Shown here: piece after piece, positions 7,992 through 15,739 of the stretch
Layout of the letters: every line of letters begins with the position of its first letter
How positions within the stretch are numbered: position 1 is the stretch's first letter
NCBI GenBank assembly: GCA_043806215.1
Contig: JAZDHD010000030.1
Coordinates: 1 to 33,527, forward strand
Source: JAVHLK01 sp043806215
Lineage (GTDB): Bacteria > Desulfobacterota > Desulfomonilia > Desulfomonilales > Desulfomonilaceae
Length of the DNA stretch: 33,527 nucleotides
Reading direction: 5' to 3'
The notes under the pieces: generated by a model
What the model was told of the DNA's origin: nothing
Databases searched by the model: none
Seen by the model: only the letters and a program-made list of their open reading frames with translations
Translations under genes and position numbers: made by a program

Positions 7992-8185
7992 CCTTAGTGC
8001 TTCATTTCACAAGTTCGGTCACACATTGTCGTCTCTTTGCCATGTTGGGTGCCTGCGAGAAGAATATCCGGGCACGGAGGCCCGGGCTGCGAAGAACAGA
8101 GACCAAGCCCGTCATCTTTGTGGAACGGGCGTCCCTGCCCGTCATCTTCGTGGGCTCAGGTTGGGCGACCGTATTCACGCCATGG
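7992..8185 (+). repeat. Interspersed palindromic intergenic repeat, copy 3 (more diverged)
   Basis: It shares CCTTAGTGCTTC at its left edge with copy 1 and continues with the CGGTCACACATTGTCGT module. It then carries the CCGGGCACGGAGGCCCGGG hairpin (about 8070-8088), an ACGGGCGTCCCTGCCCGTC palindrome and GACCGTATTCACGCCATGG (8167-8185). It lies in the space between the antitoxin promoter region and the 3' end of rpoH, which holds no gene. Confidence 0.85.
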
Positions 8186-8190
8186 GTCAC

Positions 8191-9045
8191 TCAGGCAGGA
8201 AGTGCTGCATGAGCCGATGCCAAAGACGCTTCCTTACGAAGCTTGTTCAATGCCCGCTTCTCTAGCTGCCGGACACGTTCACGGCTCGTTCCGAAATGAT
8301 CCCCCAGTTTCTGAAGCGTCCAAGGGGTTTCGTCCATGAACCGTTTGGACACGATGAACCGCTCCCTGGGATCGAGCTTCTTCAAGGCCTTCCGAGTGGT
8401 ACGGGACAGCTCGTTTTCCGATTCACGGTCAATCATCAATTGTTCCTGGTCGGCCGAACCGTCCGCCAACAGGTCAATGGCAAAGAGATCCTTGTCGTCT
8501 CCCACGGGGTCGTTGAGAGACCATTCCCGGGCCTTGACTCTGGCTTCCACCTCGATGACGTCGTCGGTCTTGACGTTCAGTTCGTCGGCCAGTTCCTTGA
8601 TACGCGCGTCTCTGGACTCCCGGTCAAAATGGTCGCCGATGTCTCCGATCCGGAAGAAGAGTTTGCGCTGGGCCTGAGTGGTTCCCAGCTTGACCAGGTT
8701 CCATGATTTCAGGATGTAATTCTTGATGTAGGCCTTAATCCACCACACGGCAAAAGACACCAGGCGGTATCCCTTGTACGGGTCGAACCGCTTCACCGCT
8801 TTCATTAACCCGATAGTGCCTTCCTGAATGAGGTCCGCAACGGGAATCATGTAGTGTCGGTACTGGAATGCCGTCTTCACCACGAACGGAAGGTGAGACA
8901 CGACCATTTCCTGCGCGGCTTCAACGTCGCGTGTCAGCACGTACTTCACCGCCAGTTCGAACTCCTTTTCCGGACTCAGTGGTTTAATTAATCTCACCTG
9001 AGCTAGGAACTGATCCAAATTGCCGGATGGAACCGGATAATTCAT
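8191..9045 (-). CDS. rpoH: RNA polymerase heat-shock sigma factor sigma-32
   Basis: A sigma-70-family factor of 284 residues, the RpoH length, without region 1.1. Region 2 shows VADLIQEGTIGLMKAVKRFDP at 69-89 (core-binding DLIQEG) and the VSFAVWWIKAYI segment that contacts the -10 element. The sequence TTQAQRKLFFRI at 122-133 matches the RpoH box that separates this family from other sigma factors. Region 4.2 has the helix-turn-helix TLQKLGDHFGTSRERVRQLE. It would direct heat-shock transcription. The ATG at 9045 has AGGAG 8 bases upstream. The gene stands alone between repeat DNA and the divergent bioB. Confidence 0.95.
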   Translation of the reverse strand: MNYPVPSGNLDQFLAQVRLIKPLSPEKEFELAVKYVLTRDVEAAQEMVVSHLPFVVKTAFQYRHYMIPVADLIQEGTIGLMKAVKRFDPYKGYRLVSFAVWWIKAYIKNYILKSWNLVKLGTTQAQRKLFFRIGDIGDHFDRESRDARIKELADELNVKTDDVIEVEARVKAREWSLNDPVGDDKDLFAIDLLADGSADQEQLMIDRESENELSRTTRKALKKLDPRERFIVSKRFMDETPWTLQKLGDHFGTSRERVRQLEKRALNKLRKEASLASAHAALPA

Positions 9046-9114
9046 TCATTCTCTCCTGCCCGGCCCGACGGAACCGCCGTCCGGCTCGGCACACAATTCA
9101 TAATACAATTTTTA

Positions 9115-9143
9115 ACGTTATTCATTGACCATGAGATTGTCAA
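9115..9143 (-). promoter_or_regulatory. Candidate promoter of rpoH
   Basis: On the minus strand a perfect -35 TTGACA (9138-9143) lies 17 bases from TAACGT (9115-9120), some 70 bases upstream of the rpoH start. The -35 is strong and the -10 is weak. The same 220-base space also serves divergent bioB, for which I see no convincing promoter. Confidence 0.45.
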
Positions 9144-9266
9144 CCCCCCGCTCGGCAATACTTGTCTGGAATTACGTAGTCAAGATCAGCTTCGGCAATC
9201 TTGAGCATAACTCTGGATTTCCCGGAGCGGTTCGATGTATAAGAAAAAGTCCGGTGGAGGTTTTTG

Positions 9267-10259
9267 ATGACACAGGAAAACATATCATACACGGAATTGA
9301 TTCATCTCGTTGAATCGAAGGTTCTTGCAGGGGGAGAGATTCTCCGCAAAGAAGCCGAGCTGCTTCTCGATGCTCCCGATGCCGCGGTCATGAGGCTTGC
9401 CGCGGCCGCGGACGCCGTCAGGACCCGTTTCAAAGGCAACCGGTTCGACGCGTGCTCACTCATAAACGCACGTTCCGGGAGGTGCTCGGAAGACTGTGCC
9501 TTTTGCGCCCAGTCCGGCCGGCACGACGCACACGCGGACGTCTATGGACTCCGGCCTGAGGAAGACATTCTCGCAGCGGCTCACGCGGCACAAGAGTCGG
9601 GGGCGTCCCGCTTCTGCACCGTTACCAGCGGCGGCGCCCTCTCCGATAAGGATTTCGCCTCGCTGGTCCACTCGCTTGAGACAGTCCGCCGCGAAGTGGA
9701 CCTCGCACTCGATGCGTCGCTGGGATTTCTCGACGAAGACAGAGCCCGGCAACTCTCGGACGTCGGAGTCACCAGGTACAACCATAACCTAGAGACATCC
9801 CGGGAGCATTATCCGGCAATCTGCACCACGCATTCGTTCGATCAACGGGTCGAAACGGTGCGGACCGCAATGCAGTCGGGGTTCTCCGCGTGCAGCGGAG
9901 GCATCATCGGCCTGGGAGAAACCCCGTCACAGAGATTGGACCTCGCGTTCACCCTCGCGGAACTGGGAGTGGACTGCGTTCCCATCAATATTCTGGACCC
10001 ACGTCCCGGAACTCCCCTGGAGCATTCCGAAGCTGTGGAGCCAATGGAGATTATCCGGACCATTGCACTTTTCCGGATGATATTACCGAAAGCGACCATC
10101 AAGATCGCCGGCGGCAGGGAGAGGAACCTCGGGGACTTTCAGGGACTGGCATTGCGTTCCGGCGCCAACGGAATGATCATCGGCGGGTACCTGACGACTG
10201 CCGGCCGTTCATTGGAAACGGACCTCAAGCTGATCCGGCAGGCGGGTTTCCAAATCTGA
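9267..10259 (+). CDS. bioB: Biotin synthase
   Basis: A radical SAM sulfur insertase of 330 residues that turns dethiobiotin into biotin. The [4Fe-4S] motif is C73-x3-C77-x2-C80 (CSEDCAFCAQS). The biotin-synthase signatures follow: CTVTSGG, the YNHNLETS block, FSACSGGIIGLGE, PINILDPRPGTPLE and KIAGGRE, the last holding the arginine that ligates the [2Fe-2S] cluster. All cysteines expected for both clusters are present. The ATG at 9267 follows GGAGG at 9256-9260 with 6-base spacing; the frame opens one codon earlier with TTG. No other bio gene is adjacent, and the downstream HAD gene is convergent. Confidence 0.96.
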   Translation: MTQENISYTELIHLVESKVLAGGEILRKEAELLLDAPDAAVMRLAAAADAVRTRFKGNRFDACSLINARSGRCSEDCAFCAQSGRHDAHADVYGLRPEEDILAAAHAAQESGASRFCTVTSGGALSDKDFASLVHSLETVRREVDLALDASLGFLDEDRARQLSDVGVTRYNHNLETSREHYPAICTTHSFDQRVETVRTAMQSGFSACSGGIIGLGETPSQRLDLAFTLAELGVDCVPINILDPRPGTPLEHSEAVEPMEIIRTIALFRMILPKATIKIAGGRERNLGDFQGLALRSGANGMIIGGYLTTAGRSLETDLKLIRQAGFQI

Positions 10260-10268
10260 TCACCGGCG

Positions 10269-10290
10269 CCGGTTCACGTTGCCGAGCCGG
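10269..10290. terminator. Hairpin between convergent bioB and HAD genes
   Basis: CCGGTTC (10269-10275) pairs with GAGCCGG (10284-10290), 7 bp with one G-T pair and an 8-base loop. It sits 9 bases after the bioB stop and 6 bases from the stop of the convergent gene, where a bidirectional terminator is expected. There is no T-tract on either strand. Confidence 0.45.
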
Positions 10291-10296
10291 GAACAA

Positions 10297-10920
10297 TCAT
10301 ACGGGAAGCCCCAAAGCTTTCAGGCCGCCGATGAGGCTCTCCTTGCCCTGAAAACGGATGACGCGTATGCCGAGGCGGTCCGCTCTGGCCACGTGACCCT
10401 CATTGTCGTCGATGAAGAGGATTCGGCTGCAAGGCACCCCGAGCTCTCTTGAAACGTCTTCAAAGAGCGAAGGGTCCCGTTTGCCTTTACCCACGTGGTA
10501 CGAATTGAAGACGCGGTGGAACTCCTTGAAGAAGTGGTCCCGTCCGTCCAGTTCATCCAGCCAATTGGACTGGTCGCTCAGAATAGCCGTTTGCAGCCCC
10601 GAATCCCGTAAATGCCGAACGATATCGAGAACCCACGGTCTTAGCACGAAACGGTCCAAGATTTCCCTGCGGAGTGTTTCGTCGGTTCCGTCGATGCCGG
10701 TACGGTTCCTCAGGTACGCCCAGTATGAAGACTCGTCTGCATGACCCGTGACATAGCCGGTTTCGTACACCGCGTCGGCGGCGCACTCGAAGAACGCATC
10801 CGGAGCGAGCCCGTTATTGCGTCCGATTTCCATGAGACCTTCCCGGAAACCTTCTTCGGCTATGACGCCCCCATAATCGAAGAGCACGACCCGTATATCG
10901 GAGGCTCCCGCATCATTCAT
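10297..10920 (-). CDS. HAD-superfamily hydrolase, subfamily IA
   Basis: A phosphatase-like protein of 207 residues. Motif I is FDYGGVI (the DxGG form common in YihX-like and related IA members). Motif II is the serine in ILSDQSN, and motifs III/IV are the lysine in GKGKRDPSLF and the acidic pair in ILFIDDNEGH. The helical cap lies between motifs I and II. The substrate is unknown; sugar phosphates or 2-haloacids are typical for the subfamily. I prefer the ATG at 10920 (AAGGA about 10 bases upstream) over the more upstream in-frame ATG at 10959, whose extra residues are unlike the family. It is convergent with bioB. Confidence 0.85.
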   Translation of the reverse strand: MNDAGASDIRVVLFDYGGVIAEEGFREGLMEIGRNNGLAPDAFFECAADAVYETGYVTGHADESSYWAYLRNRTGIDGTDETLRREILDRFVLRPWVLDIVRHLRDSGLQTAILSDQSNWLDELDGRDHFFKEFHRVFNSYHVGKGKRDPSLFEDVSRELGVPCSRILFIDDNEGHVARADRLGIRVIRFQGKESLIGGLKALGLPV

Positions 10921-10999
10921 GGAATCACATTCCTTCCGTTCATTCGTTCCGCGCCGCAATGCGGCAATTACGGACCTGGAAACAAAGAACCTCCGCGGG

Positions 11000-11860
11000 C
11001 TACCTCCCCCGGATCGCTGCAGCGCGGGCCTTGAGCGCGTCGGCTTCCTCGGTCCTTCCCATTCCTTCGTACAAATCTGCGAGGTTTTCCAGTCCGGTTG
11101 CAGCTAAGGGGTGCCTGTCTCCGAAGTTTGTTTCCAGGATCTTCTGAGCCCTCAGCATGAGAGACTCGGCCTCTTCGTATCTTTTCAGACCGGCAAGCGT
11201 TACTGCGAGGTTTCCCAACGACGCGGCCACATGAGGATGATACGGGCCGAACGTCTTCTCGGCGATTTCGACGGATCGGCCGTAGAGCGGCTCGGCGTCC
11301 GCGTATCTCTGCTGCGATTCATAGAGGCCCGCCAGGTCGTTGAGGACTACGCCGCATTCGGGGCTGTCCGGCCCGGAAGCCTTCTCCACAATTCTCAAGG
11401 CCTTTTCGTACAAAGGCTTGGCCGCGGGATACTTGCCCACGGCGCGATTGAGCGCGGCCATGTTGGACAAGCTTGCCGCCAGGTCGGGATGATCGGGCCC
11501 CAAGGCCTTTTCAAGGATTCTCAGCGCTCTCCTGAACAAAGGCTCCGCCTCGGCAAACCTGCACTGTTCGAAGTACGCCCCGGCGATATTGTTAAGGGTA
11601 ACGGCCACGTCGGGATGGTCCCTGCCCAGCGCCTTCTCCCTGATCTCAAGGGCCCTCAGCCACAACGGCTCAGCGTCGGAATACCTTGACCGGGCCCTGT
11701 GCATTTCCGCAAGATTGTTCAATGACCGTGCCGTGCGCGGATCATCGGGACCGTAGGTCTTCTCGGCTTCGGCAAGTGCCTGCTTACCCATGTCCAACGC
11801 TTTCTCGAATTTGCCGTTCTGGAAGAGATCCACGGCCGTCCGATTCATTTGCTCCCACAT
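11000..11860 (-). CDS. Tetratricopeptide repeat protein (kinesin-light-chain type)
   Basis: A 286-residue protein made almost wholly of 42-residue repeats of the form ALGPDHPDLAASLSNMA..AEPLFRRALRI.EK. These are the TPR_12/kinesin-light-chain type, and about six repeats are visible. Such repeats form a helical scaffold for protein contacts, and no catalytic domain is present. The ATG at 11860 has GGAG 7 bases upstream; a longer frame reaches 12034 but its extra 58 residues look like translated upstream DNA and would run through the palindrome at 11935-11952. No signal peptide, so it is probably cytoplasmic. Partners cannot be named from context. Confidence 0.88.
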   Translation of the reverse strand: MWEQMNRTAVDLFQNGKFEKALDMGKQALAEAEKTYGPDDPRTARSLNNLAEMHRARSRYSDAEPLWLRALEIREKALGRDHPDVAVTLNNIAGAYFEQCRFAEAEPLFRRALRILEKALGPDHPDLAASLSNMAALNRAVGKYPAAKPLYEKALRIVEKASGPDSPECGVVLNDLAGLYESQQRYADAEPLYGRSVEIAEKTFGPYHPHVAASLGNLAVTLAGLKRYEEAESLMLRAQKILETNFGDRHPLAATGLENLADLYEGMGRTEEADALKARAAAIRGR

Positions 11861-11934
11861 GGCGTGCTCCTTTGAAAAATCTGCCGACAACGGTCTTGGG
11901 ACCCGTTTGCCCGCAGAGGGCTTAACCTGTACCT

Positions 11935-11958
11935 GTGCACGGCTCCGTGCACTGTCAA
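11935..11958 (-). promoter_or_regulatory. Operator-like palindrome next to a -35 element, upstream of the TPR gene
   Basis: On the minus strand a perfect TTGACA (11953-11958) is followed at once by the 18-base perfect palindrome GTGCACGGAGCCGTGCAC (11935-11952). The palindrome fills the position of a promoter spacer. A repressor bound there would block the polymerase. The -10 region is poor (CAGGTA). A plain RNA hairpin is the alternative. Confidence 0.5.
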
Positions 11959-12176
11959 CGTGACTCCGTCCGTTCAAATTCGCATGACGGATCGTTTGGT
12001 ATAAAGAACTACGGTGACTGACGTGGATGTTCAATTACCGTAAGTCGATTTCATCGGTTGTGATTTTTCACGGGCAACGGGTTGTATTTCGCGTGCACGG
12101 AATTTTTTTTGGCGAAAGAACAATTGCAATGGAGAGCCGCAGTATTTCCTACTGATTCAATAAGCAAACTTTTTTC

Positions 12177-12205
12177 TTGAGATATTCCATTGGAGGATGT
12201 TTAAT
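12177..12205 (+). promoter_or_regulatory. Probable sigma-70 promoter of the beta-oxidation operon
   Basis: TTGAGA (12177-12182) and TTTAAT (12200-12205) are separated by 17 bases, each differing from consensus at one position. It predicts a leader of about 165 bases before the acyl-CoA dehydrogenase start. The surrounding 12035-12379 is locally AT-rich and holds no gene. Confidence 0.6.
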
Positions 12206-12261
12206 CATGGACTAAACCAGCGATTAGGCAGGCACCGGCCCGCGTCTTTCCGGCAACCAAG

Positions 12262-12277
12262 CCATGAAAATTCATGG
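12262..12277. promoter_or_regulatory. Operator-like palindrome in the beta-oxidation leader
   Basis: CCATGAAAATTCATGG is a perfect 16-base palindrome about 57 bases downstream of the predicted -10 element. Its two-base centre is too short for a good RNA hairpin, so a dimeric repressor site (for instance a TetR-type fatty-acid regulator) is the more natural reading. This is inference. Confidence 0.4.
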
Positions 12278-12379
12278 GAAACAACACACGCAACGATCAA
12301 TGCAGGCGCAACTGATTGCACATGAGATTTGACGACGATACTGCCGACTCATTTCAACAGCCAAGGAGGGGTAAGACCA

Positions 12380-14239
12380 ATGGCCAATCTTCTCGTTGAC
12401 GAGCGCGATATGAAATTCGTGCTCTATGAACAGCTCAATGTCGAGGAACTTTGCGAATCGGAGCAGTTCGCGGAGTTCTCCCGGGAGATGTTCGACATGG
12501 TGCTCGACGCGGCCACCAAGCTGGCGGAGAAGGAATTAGCTCCCACGAACGCGGACGGAGACCGGATCGGAGTCGTGTTGGAGAATGGGGAAGTGAAAGT
12601 GCCCGAATCGTTCCACCGGGCGTACCAACTTTACTGTGAGGGAGGCTGGGCAGCTCTTCCCGTGTCCGAGGAACATGGGGGACAGGGTTTTCCGCACTCG
12701 ATTTACGGGGTGACAATGGAGTTGTTCGTTGCCGCGAACCAGGCGCTCATGATGTACCCCGGTCTGACCGTGGGCGCTGCGAGACTCGTGCAGAAGTACG
12801 GCACCGAGGAGCAACGGCGGTCATACATGGACAGGATGTATACCGGCGAGTGGACCGGCACCATGTGCCTGACGGAACCCCAGGCGGGAAGTGATGTGGG
12901 AGCCCTGAGGACCAAGGCGGTGCGGAATCCCGACGGAACCTTTTCGATAAAGGGAAGCAAGATCTTCATTTCGGCCGGCAACCATGACCTCACGGAAAAC
13001 ATCATTCACATGGTTCTGGCCAGGGTCGAAGGAGCACCTCCGGGGACAAAGGGCATCAGCATCTTCATTGTACCGAAAAAGAGGATCGAAGACGGCGGAC
13101 TGGCGGACAACGATGTGACCACCATGGCGGTGGAGAAGAAGCTCGGGATTCATGCGTCGGCAACGTGTGCACTGAACTTCGGCGAAAAGGACGGTTGCAT
13201 CGGGCATCTTCTCGGCGAAGAGAACCAGGGCATGAGGATCATGTTCAACATGATGAATGAAGCCCGCCTCGCCGTGGGGTTCCAGGGTTTGGCTCAGGCA
13301 AGCGCGGCATACATGTATGCGCTGCGGTACGCCAAAGAGCGTTATCAGGGCCCGGAAATCAGTACGATGAAAGACCCCGTCGCTCCGAAGGTGCCCATCA
13401 TCCAGCACCCCGACGTCCGGCGGATGCTCATGTGGATGAAAAGCGTGACCGAGGGAATCCGCTCTCTGCTCTATTATGCCTGCTACTGCCAGGACAGAAT
13501 CACCGCGGCCAAGACCGATGATGAAGCCGCCAGGTTTCAAGGTTTTCTGGACATTCTCATTCCAGTGTGTAAATCGTACAGTTCCGACATGGGATTCCGC
13601 GTCACGGAACTCGCGGTGCAGATTCACGGCGGGTACGGTTATTGCCGGGAATACCCCGTCGAGCAGTTCCTGCGGGATTGCAAGATTTCCTCAATCTATG
13701 AAGGGACCAACGGCATTCAGGCCCTCGACCTGGTGGGACGCAAGCTCGGCTTCCAGCGGGGAGCTCTTTTCAAGAGCATTACCGCGGAGACCGGAAATCT
13801 GCTCAAGATCGCGCAGAAGAACTTTCGGCTCAAAGACATCGTGGAACCCTTTGACCAGGCTCGAAGTCAGTTGATCGAGGTCACGCGGTACTTCGGCCTG
13901 AAAAGCATCACGGAGGACTTCATGACTCCCATCCTCTACGCCACTCCCTATCAGGAGTTGTTCGGCGACGTGGCGGTGGGGTTCATGCTTCTCTGGCAGG
14001 CGGTCATAGCAGACCGCCGTTTGGAGGAACTCTACGGCGACGCAAAGGCGGACACGCCGGAGAAAAAGACGGAGCTCCTCAGGACAAACCGAAGCGCTGC
14101 ATTCTATCGCGGAAAGGTCGCTTCCGCGGAGTTCTTCGCCAACACCGTACTCTCTCTGGCCAAGGGCAAAGCCCGGGCGATCATGACCGGTGAACGCTCG
14201 GCCATTGACCTTCCGGAAGATTCGTTTGCACTATTTTGA
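12380..14239 (+). CDS. Acyl-CoA dehydrogenase, long form with C-terminal extension
   Basis: A flavoprotein of 619 residues that oxidises acyl-CoA to enoyl-CoA, feeding electrons to ETF. It has the N-terminal helical domain, the FAD-binding MCLTEPQAGSDVGAL segment at 162-176, the AVQIHGGYGY block at 412-421, and the catalytic glutamate in IYEGTNGIQALDLVGRKL (E441). An extra domain of about 150 residues after position 460 is typical of the large, roughly 600-residue class that includes DmdC and FadE5-like enzymes. The ATG at 12380 has AAGGAGG at 12363-12369. It is the first gene of an operon with thiolase and the fused hydratase/dehydrogenase. Chain-length preference is not evident. Confidence 0.93.
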   Translation: MANLLVDERDMKFVLYEQLNVEELCESEQFAEFSREMFDMVLDAATKLAEKELAPTNADGDRIGVVLENGEVKVPESFHRAYQLYCEGGWAALPVSEEHGGQGFPHSIYGVTMELFVAANQALMMYPGLTVGAARLVQKYGTEEQRRSYMDRMYTGEWTGTMCLTEPQAGSDVGALRTKAVRNPDGTFSIKGSKIFISAGNHDLTENIIHMVLARVEGAPPGTKGISIFIVPKKRIEDGGLADNDVTTMAVEKKLGIHASATCALNFGEKDGCIGHLLGEENQGMRIMFNMMNEARLAVGFQGLAQASAAYMYALRYAKERYQGPEISTMKDPVAPKVPIIQHPDVRRMLMWMKSVTEGIRSLLYYACYCQDRITAAKTDDEAARFQGFLDILIPVCKSYSSDMGFRVTELAVQIHGGYGYCREYPVEQFLRDCKISSIYEGTNGIQALDLVGRKLGFQRGALFKSITAETGNLLKIAQKNFRLKDIVEPFDQARSQLIEVTRYFGLKSITEDFMTPILYATPYQELFGDVAVGFMLLWQAVIADRRLEELYGDAKADTPEKKTELLRTNRSAAFYRGKVASAEFFANTVLSLAKGKARAIMTGERSAIDLPEDSFALF

Positions 14240-14257
14240 TCCTGATCGGAGTCACTC

Positions 14258-15514
14258 ATGAAAGCGAGAAAAGTTGTCTTGGTGGACGCAATTCGGACCG
14301 CATTTGGAAGAGCCGGTGAGAAAGGCATCTTCTGGAATACGAGAGCCGACGACATGGTAATCAAGGTCATCCGTGAACTGATGAGGAGAAATCCTCAAGT
14401 CAAACCCGAAATGGTTGAAGAGAATGCCTGGGGAGCATTCTGCCAGGAAAAGGACCAAGGAACCACCTTGGGAAGGTTGACCGTGCTTCTTTCAGGACTT
14501 TCCGAAACCACGGCCGGTTATTCCATCGACCGCATGTGCGCCGGCGGTATGAGCGCCATTACCACCGCGGCTTCGGCGATAGCGTTGGGGGCTTGCGACG
14601 TGGCCATTGCCGGCGGAGTGGAACACATGGGCCACCATCCCATGGGCTCCACTGCCGAACCGAACCCGCGGTTCGTTACCGACAGGCTCGTGGACGAGAG
14701 CGCCATGTCCATGGGTGCCACGGCGGAAAACCTCCACGATATGTTTCCGGAAATCACCAAGGAAATGGCCGACCGGTACGCGTTGCTTTGTCAGCAAAAG
14801 GCCGACAACGCCATCAAATCGGGGAAGATCGGTGAGATGATCGTGCCCATGACGGTCTACACGAAGAACGGCTGGGTGGTGGCGGACAAGGACGAACAAC
14901 CGCGCCCCAATACGACTCTGGAGGGTTTGGGCGAACTGCGCACCCCCTTTCGGGTGATGGGAAAAGTCACTCCGGGGAACTCCTCCGGATTGAACGACGG
15001 AGCGGGCGGCTGCCTGCTCATGTCCAAGGATAAGGCCGAGGAGTTGGGTATCCAACCTAAGATGGAACTCAAGGGATTTGCCTATGCCGGCGTTAAACCC
15101 GAGGTTATGGGGATCGGCCCCATTCCCGCGACCAAGAAGGCCCTCAGGGTCGCGGACCTCAAGATTGAAGACATCGGCCTCATCGAGCTCAATGAGGCCT
15201 TCGCAGTTCAGGCCGTGGCCTTCATGAATGAATTCGGCCTCACCTACCCGGAGGATCCGCGGTTAAACATCTATGGCGGCGCCATTGCGTTCGGCCATCC
15301 CCTCGCCTCTTCGGGGGTCAGACTTGCCTGCCATCTCATGCATGGTTTTGCGGAGCACCCCGAGGTGAAATACGGTATCACCACGATGTGCGTGGGGCTC
15401 GGACAGGGCGGCACGGTGGTCTGGAAGAATCTTCAGAGGAACGGCGACAAGGCTGAAAAGAAAGAGAAAGACAAGGCCGAGAAGAAGGAAAAGAAGGAAA
15501 AAGAGAAGGAATAG
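14258..15514 (+). CDS. Acetyl-CoA acyltransferase (thiolase) with a lysine/glutamate-rich tail
   Basis: The thiolytic enzyme of beta-oxidation, 418 residues. It shows the nucleophilic cysteine in DRMCAGGMSA (C94), NEAFAVQA, the catalytic histidine in AFGHPLASSG (H347) and the second cysteine in TMCVGLGQGG (C378). The thiolase fold ends at about residue 393. The last 25 residues (394-418) are almost only K, E, D and A in a KAEKKEK pattern and are not part of the usual fold. It starts 18 bases after the dehydrogenase stop with GGAG 8 bases upstream. Degradative rather than biosynthetic use is inferred from its neighbours. Confidence 0.94.
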   Translation: MKARKVVLVDAIRTAFGRAGEKGIFWNTRADDMVIKVIRELMRRNPQVKPEMVEENAWGAFCQEKDQGTTLGRLTVLLSGLSETTAGYSIDRMCAGGMSAITTAASAIALGACDVAIAGGVEHMGHHPMGSTAEPNPRFVTDRLVDESAMSMGATAENLHDMFPEITKEMADRYALLCQQKADNAIKSGKIGEMIVPMTVYTKNGWVVADKDEQPRPNTTLEGLGELRTPFRVMGKVTPGNSSGLNDGAGGCLLMSKDKAEELGIQPKMELKGFAYAGVKPEVMGIGPIPATKKALRVADLKIEDIGLIELNEAFAVQAVAFMNEFGLTYPEDPRLNIYGGAIAFGHPLASSGVRLACHLMHGFAEHPEVKYGITTMCVGLGQGGTVVWKNLQRNGDKAEKKEKDKAEKKEKKEKEKE

Positions 15515-15566
15515 CAGGGCCGGCATCGGCATCCTTCCCGGCGGGACAACGGCCCTTTGAACCATG

Positions 15567-15584
15567 CCGGGACTTGTGTCCCGG
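15567..15584 (+). other. Perfect hairpin between thiolase and fused hydratase/dehydrogenase genes
   Basis: CCGGGAC-TTGT-GTCCCGG forms a 7-bp stem with a 4-base loop, 53 bases after the thiolase stop in a 225-base spacer. There is no T-tract. It may be a processing or partial termination point that tunes the third gene. The rest of the spacer (15585-15727) shows nothing clear. Confidence 0.5.
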
Positions 15585-15739
15585 ATGACGTCCCGGAGAG
15601 GCCTTGGAACCGGTCATGGGCTTGCGGAGCGGAACACCGTCAACGGCAACCGGCATGATTCGGGCCGCGGACCGGCTCATACGCTGATACGGGTAATCAA
15701 CATCGCTTTCATAAGTAGCTTGAATGGAAAGGAATCGTC

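Noticed and set aside
11861..12034. N-terminal extension of the TPR protein
   Set aside because: The extra 58 codons run through the palindrome and -35 element, are not repeat-like, and the ATG at 11860 has a good ribosome site.
12116..12140. Sigma-54-like TTGGCG...TTGCAA before the beta-oxidation operon
   Set aside because: The GG and GC elements are 3 bases too far apart for a -24/-12 promoter; the sigma-70 match at 12177-12205 is better.
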